A stretch of 64,000 bases of DNA, from positions 546,775,219-546,839,218 of the forward strand of contig OY728166.1 in assembly GCA_963277665.1 (NCBI GenBank), written 5' to 3'. Position 1 is the stretch's first letter, and each line of letters opens with the position of its first letter. This DNA comes from Viscum album. Its lineage: Eukaryota; Streptophyta; Magnoliopsida; Santalales; Viscaceae. A program made the translations under genes and the position numbers. Below, piece by piece: positions 35,349-48,400 of the stretch. The notes under the pieces were generated by a model that was not told where the DNA came from, searched no databases, and saw nothing but the letters and a program-made list of their open reading frames with translations.

Positions 35349-37699
35349 GTAACACCCTGAGATTTTATGAGATATATTGTTTTTAATTTCTTTGATGTAT
35401 TCTATTGTACACTATACCATGATTAGATTTTACTATACACAACACCGTATTATCTTGCATTATAAGCAACACAGTTCTTGGGTTGTGTTACACATAATTT
35501 CAAGTTCTTTTTGTAGAAATTATTCAACGCAACATTACATATAATTTTTTTAATATATAAATGAAAGAAGTTTTTATTATGTTATACGCATCACCAAATG
35601 GAGATTCCACTACATGAAGCTCTGACTTGGCTTGCATTTCACACAATCACGACCTTCCTCAAAGGAGTGTTTAGTACGCAATACTGGGTTTCGCTAAACA
35701 ATGATATATTGTTACAATATTATTATGAACTAGCCGTTATGAATATTATTAACTAAATTTTAAATTTAATATCATTATTATTCATCTTAAACATTTTCCA
35801 GAACATGGTAAGAGAATAAAAAAAATTTCGGGTAAAATAAATATTTTTTAAAAAATGTAGTTTTGCCGCCTTTTAATGGAATACCCACATTAAATCTAGT
35901 TTTGCACATGTTTATATGTTCAATTTGACAAAATAAAATTTCACCATGGAATCAGGATATACAAATTTATTTAGGATAAAATTTTCATATTGTTATGATA
36001 ACATTCATATTTTAATGAATAGTAAAAACACGCTATATTATAATTAAAAACAACATTTTTCATCGTAATAATTTATATGGTTAAATTATAATATTGAATG
36101 GTTTTAAAGTTTAAATAGAATATATTTTTACCATATAATATAATTTATGTCAGTAGAATTGATTTTACATTGAATTCATATGTAAAATCATTTGAATCTT
36201 TTACAATGTTTTAATTTTTAAATCTCGTTTTCTTAACAATGGGATTAAACAGAAATTAATTTCCGCGACAACTGTGATTTGAATTTTGAAAAATGGATTC
36301 CATATTTGGAATTATTAGGTCCAAATTATCTTAATAGGCTACTTTTTATTTTTGGGCACTATGAATAGCAACTACGGTAAACTTTATTTACCATAATTAA
36401 TGGTAAATATGGTAATTAAAGGTAAATATAATATTATAAAATTATCTTAACACTTGTATTAATATAATTGGATTATTATATTTCTTCATATGTCATACTT
36501 GGGTCGAAATGGAATCCATTGGTACCCACTTGTATATGATTAAGACCTTTAATGTATTTTATTATAACGAAAGTGAAATATGTCTCAATCCAACTTTAAT
36601 AATTAAAGTATTATTAATATAAAGTTATACAGAATATAAATTCTATTATAAATACTAAATTGAAATATATAATGTTTATATTTGTTATGTTAATTTTTTT
36701 TTAGTTTTTATGTGATATTTATTTACCTTAATAGATTATACATTAATGATGCAAAAATTATTCACTTAGTGAAAAGTCAATAATATAGTTTTTATTAAAG
36801 TAATAATACCCATCAAAAGGCCCAAACACTTGACAAAAACCTATTGGTAGAATATATCTATACCATAAGAATTAAAGGGTCGTCTTTGGGACCATTTGGA
36901 GCTGTATAAAAGAGATTATGACATTTATATTATTTTAATTTTAATAATTTCATAGTTATCAGCCTCATAACTAAATAAATATACCAATTAACTTTTTTTT
37001 TATTTTAAGATTATAAATTCAAGTAAAAGTATTATTATGAAAGGTAATAGATTTATATTCATAATATGATTTTATTTTTAATTTTTATTCTAAAAATAAG
37101 TTTATTAAATAATTATACAAAAATGTTATAGTAATTCATTTATAAAGAGTAATATCAAATAAATGGTTTTAAAAAAATTAAAATAAATATTATATGAACT
37201 ATTTAATGTCATCCACTAATTTTTGAGATGTATATGTCATGTTAGAAATATAATAAATATTTTTGATTGAATATATTTCTCTATGAATTTTAATTAAATT
37301 CACATAATTGAATAGTTTCAAAATTGACATTATTGATATTTTATAAAAATAACATATTATTAAACTATTTAAAAATAAAAAAATTTAAAAAGTAAAAATT
37401 GAAAATTATATGGTCTAAAATGGAATCATATGTATAATTATTGAAAACTCACAACACATAAGTAAGTATTTATAAAATTTTAAAAATTATAATTTTATTA
37501 CCACAAATAAATTTAAATAGATTAAATAAGGATAAATCAAATTGATAAGGTTTAAAATAAATTCCAAACATGTATAAATTTTATTGGTTGATGATATTAC
37601 AACCCTATATGTTCTCATCTTTGAATGTGAGTAATTTTGGATGTTTTTATGTGGGGTTTGAATTTTTTATAAATTTATATTTCTTATGTTTCCAAAGTT

Positions 37700-37740
37700 C
37701 CCACTCTCATCTCTTATAAAAGGGAACCTCCCCCCTTTCC
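37700..37740 (+). promoter_or_regulatory. Element C 3' LTR core promoter (TATA box)
   Basis: 'cttataaaagggaacctcc' at about 37713, matching the promoter of the 5' LTR. In the 3' LTR this sequence would read out into the Sirevirus env-like region and beyond. Confidence 0.72.
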
Positions 37741-38054
37741 TCCTTACACAACTTTGAGCCTTAAAGCTAGGCCAATACCTACCTATTTCTCTTATCAAAA
37801 TCCCTATAAACATACAGAGGTCAGGGTCTTCTTCACGGACCTACTTTAGTGCCCTAAGAGGAGGTTTAGAAGAGGCGCGTCGAAGAAGAGGTAATATCCA
37901 TTACAGATTCATTCACGTTCATTTCTTCTTCTACATGCTCTTATATTATTGTTTCAAAATAAAGTAATAACATCAATATCACTCATATAATTAATTTTTA
38001 TTATAAATTTGAACCAGACCCATTTCACCATATATCTATCCTACAGAAAACGAA

Positions 38055-38490
38055 ATCACCACACGTGTGTACGTACAGAATACCGTCTCCACGTTGTGGT
38101 GTAATTTGTTTTTCCACCACCACCTTACTTGGATTGGTATAATGTTGTATAGAATAAATATATATTTTTATTATAACATTATACTAATTATGAGATATTA
38201 TATCATCCACTATAATTCCATTCATTAATTATGGAAATGATATCATCACTCGTGCGTACGTACAGATTACCGTCTCAACAATGTGATGAGATTCATTCTC
38301 CATGTTAACATTTCAAGAATGATTATAAAGTATATATATATTAAATAATCATGAAATATATGACATATTAATGATACTTTATTAATTTATATGTAATTTA
38401 ATTACTTCCATTCAATTTAATAAGGAAACGAAAATCACGTTTATGCGTACATACGACCTACCGTCTCCATGAACAGTGTATTTCATTTCA
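38055..38490 (+). promoter_or_regulatory. Three-module palindrome array in C 3' LTR
   Basis: Modules begin near 38065 ('gtgtgtacgtacag'), 38253 ('gtgcgtacgtacag') and 38443 ('atgcgtacatacgacc'), spaced 188 and 190 bases as in the 5' LTR. The first has CCACGTTGTGG, a one-base change from the palindrome of the 5' copy; the second has lost its palindrome. Confidence 0.7.
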
Positions 38491-40104
38491 TTTATCGATA
38501 TATTATATGTTGAATATATATTATATATAAATAATGTTTTACATTATGGAAATATTTAATCATGATCTATGTAAACATAATAATAATTACAAGTCAAAAC
38601 ATGTATGATAAATGAAACAATTTTACCCAAAACGCTGCTTTAAAATGGAATTGACGAAAGAACGGGTAATATAAAGTCGTAAGTGAATCATGTATGATAT
38701 CATAAATATTTTTATGGTTATATAACAAGTTAATAATATTTTTAGACCAACAATATAGGAGTCTCGGACAAATATAGAAGAAATTGGACAAAAGGTAAGA
38801 GATAATTTTTCAAATCTCGTTTTTATCCGAGATTACTTATACGAAAGTATTTACTGGGGTTATGTTTATCATCCATATCCATGTTTTATATAAATGTTTT
38901 CATAAAATGTTTACTATTCTTCCATATATGTTTAAAGTCATTTTAAACCTATTTTTACTTCTTACCACATTTTATGGAATGAATCTTTCCTTCGGTTACC
39001 ATATAAGGTACTTTTTGACTTTTCCTGCAAAAGTACCAGAAGAATGTTTTTTTGAATTATACGGCATGAATGGATTTTTAAGATATCATAATGACTTAGT
39101 TCAATGAATATTCCTCTAGAAAATTTCATTATTACATTCATTAAAATCCTTTTATTTTAAAATTTCATGGCATTTTCGAAAAAGAAAATGATTTTTAAGA
39201 AGAAAGGATATTTTCCTTAAGAATTCATTCCAAGTGTTTTATCAAAACTAATTTCTATCCAATATGAATTTTTTTAGTATTTTTATGCTTCAAGTATAAT
39301 GTCTCCATTATTTACATGGTTTTATTTTTCTTATGATGAAATGATATACATATCTTTTATATAGATTCTTTTATGATCGGATGATGTTTATGAAACCCAT
39401 TTTATTCTTTGGGTTATTATAAATGATGTATGTTTATATTGTGGCACATGGAATAATGACTTAATTATGAGATTTTTGGTACCTATATCTCCCTCTAATG
39501 AATTGGGTAAAAATTTATATCTCATGATATAGACATGGATAGAACGACAAGTTAATTCAGTTCAGTAATACATGGATGAAATGGCAAGTAATCTCAGTTC
39601 AGTAATGGATTTTTTCCACTATGATGGTACTGGCAGCAATGCCCTGGCTACTATGGAAATTGTAACATGTGCATAATGGTTGACACAATTACATGTATTA
39701 TTCTCATGATAATTTATCATGATTAATGTTTCATTATGATCTATGCTATATGTACTGCCAAAATTTATGTCATTACTCATGATTTTGATGTTTTATGTTC
39801 ATGTTTTTTTGTTCAAATGTTTATGGATTGTTTTATGTTCTCCATGATTACCCTTACTGAGAATTTTAGATCTCCCTTGTTGTGTACTATTTTACCAAAG
39901 ATATAATGAAATGTTTTATGTAAGAAAAAATGGAGAAGATCTTTATTGGAGATGTTGAAGATCTTTCACCATGATTATAAGATTTTGCTCTGATTTTCCA
40001 AATACACTAAACTAATACAGTCTTTGGGTTTCTATTTTTTCATGTATAAAGTACTCCACAAAAGTAATGTAATGTCTATGTACGTCAAGATATGGATCTC
40101 TACA

Positions 40105-43100
40105 CATCTAGTCTCCAAAACTCTACCTCTATAACTATGTCCTTTCGAATCCCTAAGGACTTGAATAATCAGAAATGGCTAGGATGAAGCAAGTGATGGA
40201 AGAGAAGAGTGAATATCCATCACCTAAGCATCAGAAGGGTGAGTCAAGTGGTACTACAAAGCCATGTTTGGGAATCAGAGTTGTTACAACTAAGACGGAA
40301 GGGTATGATGATTGGCTTCTGTCAAGAAAGTTTCATTTTTTGAGAGTGATAGAATCTCAAGGGTGGATATGTTGGTTCCCGGACAATGAGAAGCCCTTTT
40401 ATCCCCATCTTGTGAATGTGTTTTATCTCAACTAGAAGATATACCTGGATTAGGTTGAGGAAGAAAGGATGAAGTCTTTGGTGAAGAGAAAATAAAATTC
40501 TTTTGCATCAAATGAATTGGTTGAATGCTTGGAAATGACTCATGAAGGTATCAATGCTGATTATCTGGTTAACATTCCTCCATTCTTTGATTTATTTTCA
40601 TATGACGATACTCGAAAGGAGCTAAATGGTAATGAAGAATTGAGGAGAGATACTACTACATAATTATATGGAGATGCGAGACTTCTCATTATGTTTATTA
40701 AACATGATATCTTCCCATGTAAGGGAGACTTATCCACTGTTAAATATCACGATGTGTCCTTAGTTTACCTATAAAAATGGGATAAAGTTGAATCTGCGTA
40801 GGTAATTAATGATAAATATTTATAATATGATAAAACTCTCTAATAAATGAACATGTTTGTTCTATCCTATGACATTTTCTGAAATGATAAAGAAGATGGA
40901 TTTTGTAGTAGATGGAGATAAAGTGATCAATGACTACATTGGTTTCTATCTTCACAACGAGATTTGCAAAAGGATGAATATATTATAGAACCCTTGAAAG
41001 AAATGTTGTGTAGAAGATGAGAAAAGACAGTATTAATCGTACAACACGATTGACTATTCTACCATACTAAAGGATCATGTTGATCCATGCATAAAACAAG
41101 GCGAAGTACCTATTTAATCTGATGAGGATGTTGTGGCTAAGCTTCCATGAGTAAAAGGGTCTCCTATTAATGAAACTTGTGACCCTAATATTGCTGAAAT
41201 TCCAAAGGAAATGTCTTATTGACTTTCTTATCTACCTTTGGATCTACCATATAGGGATCATTTGTTAAGAGATGAGAAAGATGAATAGAAAGAAGTAACT
41301 TTTGTGGAAGGCTATGTAAGTAAATCCGATGAGGAGTCTGATTATGATTATAATGATGACGAGGAAGGTAACAATGGGCATGTCAGTGTTTCATTAAAAG
41401 TATGTCAACAGGTGGTTGACCGATGCAATGAGGATTATGTACATTTAGATGCTAATAGAGGTAACAGAAATGGTGGGCTTGATCCTATTAATCTGGAGGT
41501 TGATGGTCATGGATATGATTGTAATGAGGATAAGCCTAATCATCATGATGTTGAAAATCAATAAATCATTTACGATATGAATGAAATTATTGATGGTGGA
41601 CAAGAGGAAGAGGCTGAGGATCATATTGATCCTATACCTCTGGCTGAGGATGTTCCCAGAGAAGCTGAAGTTGCTGGAGTGCATGTAGAACCGAAATACC
41701 ACTTGGTACCTATGACAAGAAATGTTGTATTATCTACAGGACTAGAAGAAAAAAAATGAAGTTGAAATTCTATCAGAGCCTCAGGGAAGAAGAGTCATGA
41801 TTGACATAGTAGAGCCGAAATATTGGACATGTATTGGTGAATAGAACCAGAATACATGGATGTTACTTTTTGCCTTGGATTATAACTCAAATGAGGAGAT
41901 TCTAGCTCTTACTAATTCTCCATATGCTCAAGTTAAATAAAAACCTATTTCACTCTCTTCTCTAATAGATCCTCCCATAGTAGATCCAGTAGCACAACCA
42001 GTGCCTAGTGATTATGTCACTAAGGCCGATTTACTACAATTCAAATCTTATATATATGAGTCAGTGAGAGCCTTGGTTGGAGCCAGTAGTGAAGAATATA
42101 CTTCCATGTGTATTTCAGATACAGATTTTGTGAAATTTCATGTTTGGTGATTCATGATAATCAAATTATTCTCCTTACAACAATAGAAACAGTCATTAGA
42201 AACAATACATTTTTGATAGTAGAAGTGAAGAGGATGAGTAATGAGTTGAACTCTATAGAAACTAATTTCAAGACCTCTTTTAGTGGGGTGATATATGTTC
42301 TTAGGTACATAGTGACACATTTACTGAGTGTATATTTGAATAAATTTAAGGAGGAACTTGGCCGAATGATCTCATGTCCATCTATTTATAGATGCAACAA
42401 CGTTGTTATTGCTGACATGGAGTCTCTTTGGGATGTGATAAGGGAGGAACTCAATAATATTCAGAGTGATTAAGACAAATAAACTATTTAAAAGGTGAAT
42501 AAAAACAATGACCTTGTTTACAACATGGTAAGGCAGTGCACAAATGAAGCCTCTACTGCTCAAAAGGAAATTAAAGAGAAAGTTGAGAAGTATTTTTTCA
42601 TGATCTATACCGAGTTTGATATCATCAATATCTTCAAGTATTTGGATGAAAATCTCAAGATTCCTACAGTAAGAGAATATTTAAATAAGAAAGTGTCATT
42701 ATTTTATAAGTTTACTCCTCTTCTGGATAAATTAATAGAGATTAAGGATGATTTTGAGAATTCTATACAATATGGAGGGGAAATTATTAATGACTTCGTC
42801 AAACTTCTCAAGCCGTACATGCGTGTTCAAGATGAATCCATAGTGGTTTTAACTGCTACTTCTATTGGAACTACCTATCTCCCTCCTACTAAAATGACTA
42901 TATCTCATTCTATCTTTCATATTCGACCAATTATTACAAATAAAATTCATTGTTGTGTGTTTTAAGAAAAGATACATAGCCTTTCAGAAAATGTACCTAT
43001 TGGTGTTTTCCTTGCCTGGTGTTTTCATAACACCAGCTTTCCCTACAACCACCAATCCACCTTCTACTCCTCCATTTGATCCTTCAGAAAAAGTCATAGA

Positions 43101-43200
43101 ACCTCAGAATCCAATCCCTTAGTATTGGATTGCTTATTTGATAGGTATTTATACCTTTTATTTTTCACATTGTACTCTCTTGAAACATAATTAAAATCCT
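40105..43200 (+). pseudogene. Sirevirus envelope-like region remnant
   Basis: The third coding region of Sirevirus elements, of unproven function. At 40175-40435 an open frame reads S-R-K-F-H-F, S-Q-G-W-I-C-W and Y-P-H-L-V-N-V-F-Y-L-N. This resembles the domain that databases call 'putative plant transposon protein', found in such env-like ORFs. Degraded sequence continues to about 41280. An acidic Asp/Glu/Asn-rich stretch follows (41304-41760), then a Lys/Glu/Leu-rich part likely to form coiled coils (42108-42965, with the longest open frame of the window, 156 codons at 42495-42965). A Pro/Thr/Ser-rich end lies near 43030-43110. No clear signal peptide or membrane segment was seen. Confidence 0.75.
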
Positions 43201-43276
43201 TTTGGCCTTCACAATTTTTTTAATTTTTTCTATTATATCTCTTTATTATTTCTCTATCTATTAGCCTTTTTCTAAT

Positions 43277-43559
43277 CCAAAAAAGGGGAGAATGTTATAG
43301 GATGCATAAAATCTATATGAATAAATTATCAATCAAAAGGGGGGAACTTTGGCGCAGGATACATGGCATGTAGTCAACATAATATATATATATATATCAT
43401 TCATGATAAAAACATCCATATACAAACAACACTATGATATACACCCTCTACTATATATTGCTTAATTGAGGGGGAGCATAAAAAAAATCCTTGGTGTTTA
43501 TATTTCCTCTAATTTATCATGTTTTGGCCATAATTTGTGATTATCAAAAAGGTTGAGAT
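43277..43559 (+). other. Sirevirus polypurine-tract ladder
   Basis: Four purine-rich tracts precede the 3' LTR: 'aaaaaaggggagaa' at about 43279, 'aaaaggggggaa' at 43335, 'gagggggag' at 43468 and 'aaaaaggttgaga' at 43546, the last one next to the LTR. Multiple polypurine tracts are a known Sirevirus trait. An (AT)n run lies between them at about 43382-43397. Confidence 0.8.
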
Positions 43560-45419
43560 TGTTGGACTCTCTAAGGAATATTGGTTTTCATAATTACAAA
43601 TCATGTCAATCTACCAGCCCAATTAATTCTTATATTAATTAATAAATTAAATTTATTTTTTCATTCAATATATCTATGTAAATCAATTATGTAATAGTGT
43701 AAAATACATTTTAATAAATCTATAAACAATTTATATTTATTATTCATTATGTTTACCAGTGTATACATTCATGTATTTATGAATTTCACTTAATCTGGTT
43801 GTGTTCGGTGTAAGACATACACTTTATATGTTTTTCAAAGTCTTTGTCACAGATATATCAAATGAAGTCATCATTGGTCAACTAAATAATGAGGACTCAT
43901 CAGTCGAAGGACCCATTGATGGGTGACCCACCAACGGATGAAAAACGGATGGATGAGTCACCAATTATCGAATCACCAATGATCGACTCAGTGATGGAGG
44001 AATCCCTAATTGGCCACACACCGATAGTAAAAAATGAGTCAGTAACGATGAATCACCGATGCCCTGAGACATCGATAACACAAACGACTCACTGAAACAC
44101 CATGTCACCAATATTGACGGAAATGAATCACAGATATGTGGAGTCACTGATTCTGAGTCACCGATGATGAAATATGGATTCCAATGAATCATTGATACTT
44201 ATGACTCATAGATAGTCATAAAAATGTCTTTAAATTTATTTATACAAATTTATATCTAACATTTATGTCGATAAAAATTAATTTTTCTAAAATTATTTAA
44301 TATTTACTATATGAATATCTATAGATAGTATAAGGTACATACATGTGAGGAGATTTTCAAACCTATATGACCTTATAGTATAAATTAATTACAAGATGAA
44401 TCATTAAAGAGTGAAAAAAGAAGGGACATGAGGAATGCGATGAAAAGTGAAAATAGTAGAAAACCTATAACCTCCTACAACTCTATAGATTTTTCATCAC
44501 AAGAACTCAAATCCAGAGCATATGGAGAGATAAAAAAATACCTGCTTTGCGGACTCAAACATTCTAACATCAAGGAGCTGAAATTTTTACACCTGAAAGC
44601 TATATTCCAATTCTTATGATACTCTATTATTATGCCAACTTCTCGAAGAGGACCCAAATATTTTTCCCACTACTTTAATATAGCACATAACTTCACTAAA
44701 TAACACATAGTGACTTCTAATCTCTATTCTACATCTTTATCACTATAGTGATGTTTTGTTTACATTTTCGAGCAGTGTTTGTATCTGTCTGTTACACACA
44801 CATTGTTTCTTATGCATAACTGGAAGTTACTCAATATCCATAAAACCACACTCTATTTTACCCATGATTATCCTGTATAATAGTAGAAGAGTTCATGTGT
44901 GTCATGTTTGTTTTTTTCCTATGAATAACTGTTGTACAGTTTAGGTGTGACCTGGACAGACTTGGGTGTTGTTGTGAACCCCGATCCAAGGTGTGGATTA
45001 AACTGTTTATTAAATTAAAAATCATGGTGGACGGTCATCTATAAGTATATAGGACTATGTATCAGCTTGAGAAAAAACCTCTTGTTTATATATGATGTTC
45101 ATTTACCATTTAGTTTAATCTGAATTTTGTTTATTACATTTCACATAAAATTGAATTAAACTTTGATAGTTATTATAGTAAGTGTTTATATCTATTTTGA
45201 ACTAATAGATTAGATTAAAATTTTGTACTTATATTTATATTAGTATACCTATGAACTAATCAGTCTTATTACAATTTAATTGAATATTTAGGAAAATTCT
45301 AAATTCACCACAAACATACTTTAATTTTTTATTGGGGAAACATTTTAATGAAATAATTCTTTATCAGAATTTTTTATAGATAATCAATTCACCCCCAAAT
45401 GAGTAATCCACTTCAACCA
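43560..45419 (+). repeat. Sirevirus 3' LTR
   Basis: Starts TGTTGGACTC and ends 'ttcaacca'. It carries the same ACTCACCGATG-type array as the 5' LTR at 43855-44220. Open frames at 43889-44095 (plus) and 43965-44192 (minus) are by-products of that array, and those at 44428-44657 and 44756-44944 are not conserved in the 5' LTR. Element B's LTR resumes at 45420. Confidence 0.9.
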
Positions 45420-48400
45420 AAAATCCAAAACCATAAACTATAATAATTATATTTGAAAAAACATTTCTTAGTAAGGAATTTGGTGGAATCCTGAAGAGGA
45501 GAAATAAATAATAGTTAATATTATTCAACAAACATTTTAATTCATTTTTTCTTTCTCTACCTAATTCAATTGTTTTTAAACAATTATTATATATAAACAC
45601 ATTATAATACATATTATTATAATTTATTTTTGAATATAAAAAATTAAATATATTTTATATTCCATCAAATTATGTACAATATCAACATTTATGTATATGG
45701 TGGACTACCGCCTCATGAAACAATGACGTTTTTCCATCACCACAACTCATTGTTGGGTATCGTGACAGATCTAATGTTTATATATGAAATATATTATATC
45801 ATTATACCTGTGGAGTCATTATATAATATATATATATATATTTAATTTTTTTATTCCATAGCATATGGGAAACATTAGAATTGGAAGTGTGTACGACCAA
45901 AAACAACATTGCAACGTAATGTGATTCATTTTTCGCAAACATTTTATGTTGAAGGCAATAAGGGTAAAAATAATCAGTATATTTGAAATACAGGAAATAA
46001 ATATGATATTCATGACATATTTATTATTATGGGAATACAATATATTATTTTATTTCTTATAATTTTCACCAAATAAAAAGGTGATAATGACATTCATGGA
46101 TTTGTGGAAGACCGCTTCCTCAAAGCGATGTGATTAATTTTTTATCACCACATCAGAATATTGATATATAAAAGTTTGTATAATTAAATATAATTTTATT
46201 TATGATATTTATTATCACCCAAAATGATTAAAATATTACTTAGGTCCTTTTTTAATATGATCATTGAAAAAGGAAAATATTACTTATGCTTACATATGAC
46301 TTACCATCTCTATGATTGTAACATAGTTGGGTATTCATAACCAAAAAAAATTAACTTTTTTTAAAATTATATTTGATTTATGAATATTATAATAATTTTA
46401 TTATTATTTTATTATAGTGGAATAAATAACGACCTCTTCGACAAAAGTGAACATGACTAACTCTTTTTTACACAGAAGACGAATATGGTCAAATAATATG
46501 AGATAATATAAATTGATTATGTAAATGTATATAAAATTATAATAAGTGAAATTAATATAATAATTAAAATATTATTTCATATCAATAAACTAAAAAAATT
46601 ACCATAATTTAATTATTTAAGATGATAAAAATACCTGTGACATGTAAGCCTCAAGGTAAGGCTTCTCATATCTCATTTTTATTTATATGAGATATATTAT
46701 ATATTCATCACATATTTTTGATCTGTGGTTATAGTACTACAAATTGATATATATTACTACTCATAAAAATAAATATGTGGATTTAAATATCCACATTTGA
46801 GTCTCTAATTAATGATGAAAATGGATTCAAGTATACCAATGTGTTATGGTATTTTTTTGGTCTCAATTTTCATTCTTTGAGATGTATGATATGTTATACA
46901 CCTTTGTGATTTTTATAGGTGTTTATAACAACCCTATTAGATTTAATATATTAAATATGGTTATTTTAATTATTTTATTTTATCTCTTTAATTATCTTAT
47001 TTCTCTTGGAATTATATCATAATGTTAGCAATATTATAAGAGTCTTGTGTTAAAATCTCATTATTTGATGGGATTATTTATAGTTATTCTTAAAATGATG
47101 AAATATTATGATCCATATCAGAAGAATCTCATGAAATTTATTATCAAAAGATTTTAATTAGAATACATGTTTACCCTCCATTTTAATCTCTTTATTTTTC
47201 AATGATATCAGAATATTGTTTTGTGTAAAATTGAAATTTTGGTCTGATGCTTTTTTCCTTAAAAAACAATGCTTTCTAAAAATGTTTTAAATATTATTTT
47301 CCAAATATAAATAGATACTTTAATAAATAAATTTCTTAATTATTTTTATAATTCTACCATTATATGTTTTCATGTATATTTCTAGTTAAAATGAATTTGA
47401 TTTTTTTTGTTTTAAAATCTTATTTTCAAATTGATGTGGTTATTTTCCCCAAAATGTTTTTATTGATATATTAATTGTATTTTGATTCATCAAATTCATG
47501 AACCCTATTTTTTAATTTTCATCCATTGGGAATATTTTTTAATGATAGAATAATAATTAACTAATTGGATATATTAATTTTCATTCAAAGAGATTATTAT
47601 GGAACACATTTCTATTACACGTGTTAATCATGTTTCAAATATATTAATTTGAAACCAATTTTTTTACATAGGATAATTATTTTATTGAAGAATAGTTATT
47701 TCTGTATTATTTCAATGGTTAAATATATATGGAATTTAATTATTTTGGGGTTCCTTGAATTTATATACAATAGGAGCACCCAATTAACACCGGGTGAGCA
47801 CATTATATCTTATAAGATGGGTTCCCCCATAGATTTCCTTAATGCAATGGGTAATGATGAATTTTATTGGATAATAATATTTGAAGATATACGTATGGCC
47901 ATTAAAATTAATAAGGGCTATATATGTTTTCTATGATAAGAAATTAATAGGCATAAATATCTTTTATCAAGGATTGTAAATGATTTATAATGTTTAAATT
48001 TATCAATATTGATATAACATGGATCAAAATGCTTTATTATTATGACTATTTTAATTTTTAAATCCATATAATTTTTTTCATGTTTTATTTTTTAGGTACA
48101 TATTATTATGAATTTTCATAGGTTATAGTCAGACACATTGATTATTTAATCACACCTTTATGATTTTAAAATTCTCATTGATGATATTCATTTATCAATT
48201 CATACATTTTTTTATACAAAGTGTTTGATCTCTCCCATCTTATGTTTTCTTCTCCCAGGGTTTTAATTAATGAATTTTGAATTAATTAGGTCTAGTTTGG
48301 ATTTAATTTGTATAATAATAATGTAATGTAAAATAATAAAAGACATGTGAACTAGGAGAAGTTGTCATTCTCTAAAAAGGATATTATCTTTGTTGGTTTT

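Larger units (their letters stand above)
28341..40104 (+). mobile_element. Element C: gag-only (non-autonomous) Tekay/Del-like gypsy element with giant LTRs
   Basis: LTRs of 4761 and 4756 bases both start TGTAACACC and enclose only 2247 internal bases. The inside holds a primer-binding site, a gag reading frame with three zinc knuckles and a polypurine box. No protease, RT, RNase H or integrase patch is visible, so it would need enzymes from another element. It is the innermost of the nested elements, in the same orientation as its host. Candidate target-site duplication: 'cttct'/'catct'. The box before the 3' LTR places it near plant chromoviruses (inference). Confidence 0.88.
35349..40104 (+). 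repeat. Element C 3' LTR
   Basis: 4756 bases, five fewer than the 5' copy, with the same order of landmarks: TATA zone at 37713, module array at 38060-38480, and ending 'tctctaca' opposite 'tctataca'. A 38-base imperfect tandem duplication lies at about 39545-39620. Open frames at 38594-38791 (minus) and 38862-39107 (plus) are not conserved in the partner. Confidence 0.92.
21108..45419 (+). mobile_element. S: decayed Sirevirus-like Ty1/copia retrotransposon with env-like region, split by element C
   Basis: LTRs of 1884 and 1860 bases flank gag, protease, integrase, RT and RNase H in copia order, followed by an envelope-like region and several polypurine tracts. That combination is the signature of the Sirevirus (SIRE/Maximus) lineage. 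Without the 11.76-kb element C inserted between RNase H and env-like, it measures about 12.5 kb, within the usual Sirevirus range. All frames are broken by stops and shifts. It interrupts B's 3' LTR. Flanks 'atccc' and 'aaaat' do not form a clear target-site duplication. Confidence 0.9.

Noticed and set aside
42495..42965. Longest open frame (156 codons) as a free-standing host gene
   Set aside because: It lies in phase and position within the Sirevirus env-like region, with decayed coding sequence on both sides and coiled-coil-like composition expected there.
43889..44192. Overlapping plus and minus frames in the Sirevirus 3' LTR
   Set aside because: They are products of the ACTCACCGATG repeat array, which is stop-poor in several frames; the 5' LTR does not keep them.
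45420..45430. Target-site duplication of the Sirevirus
   Set aside because: The five bases before 21108 (atccc) and after 45419 (aaaat) do not match; a shifted 'atcc' match is too short to count.
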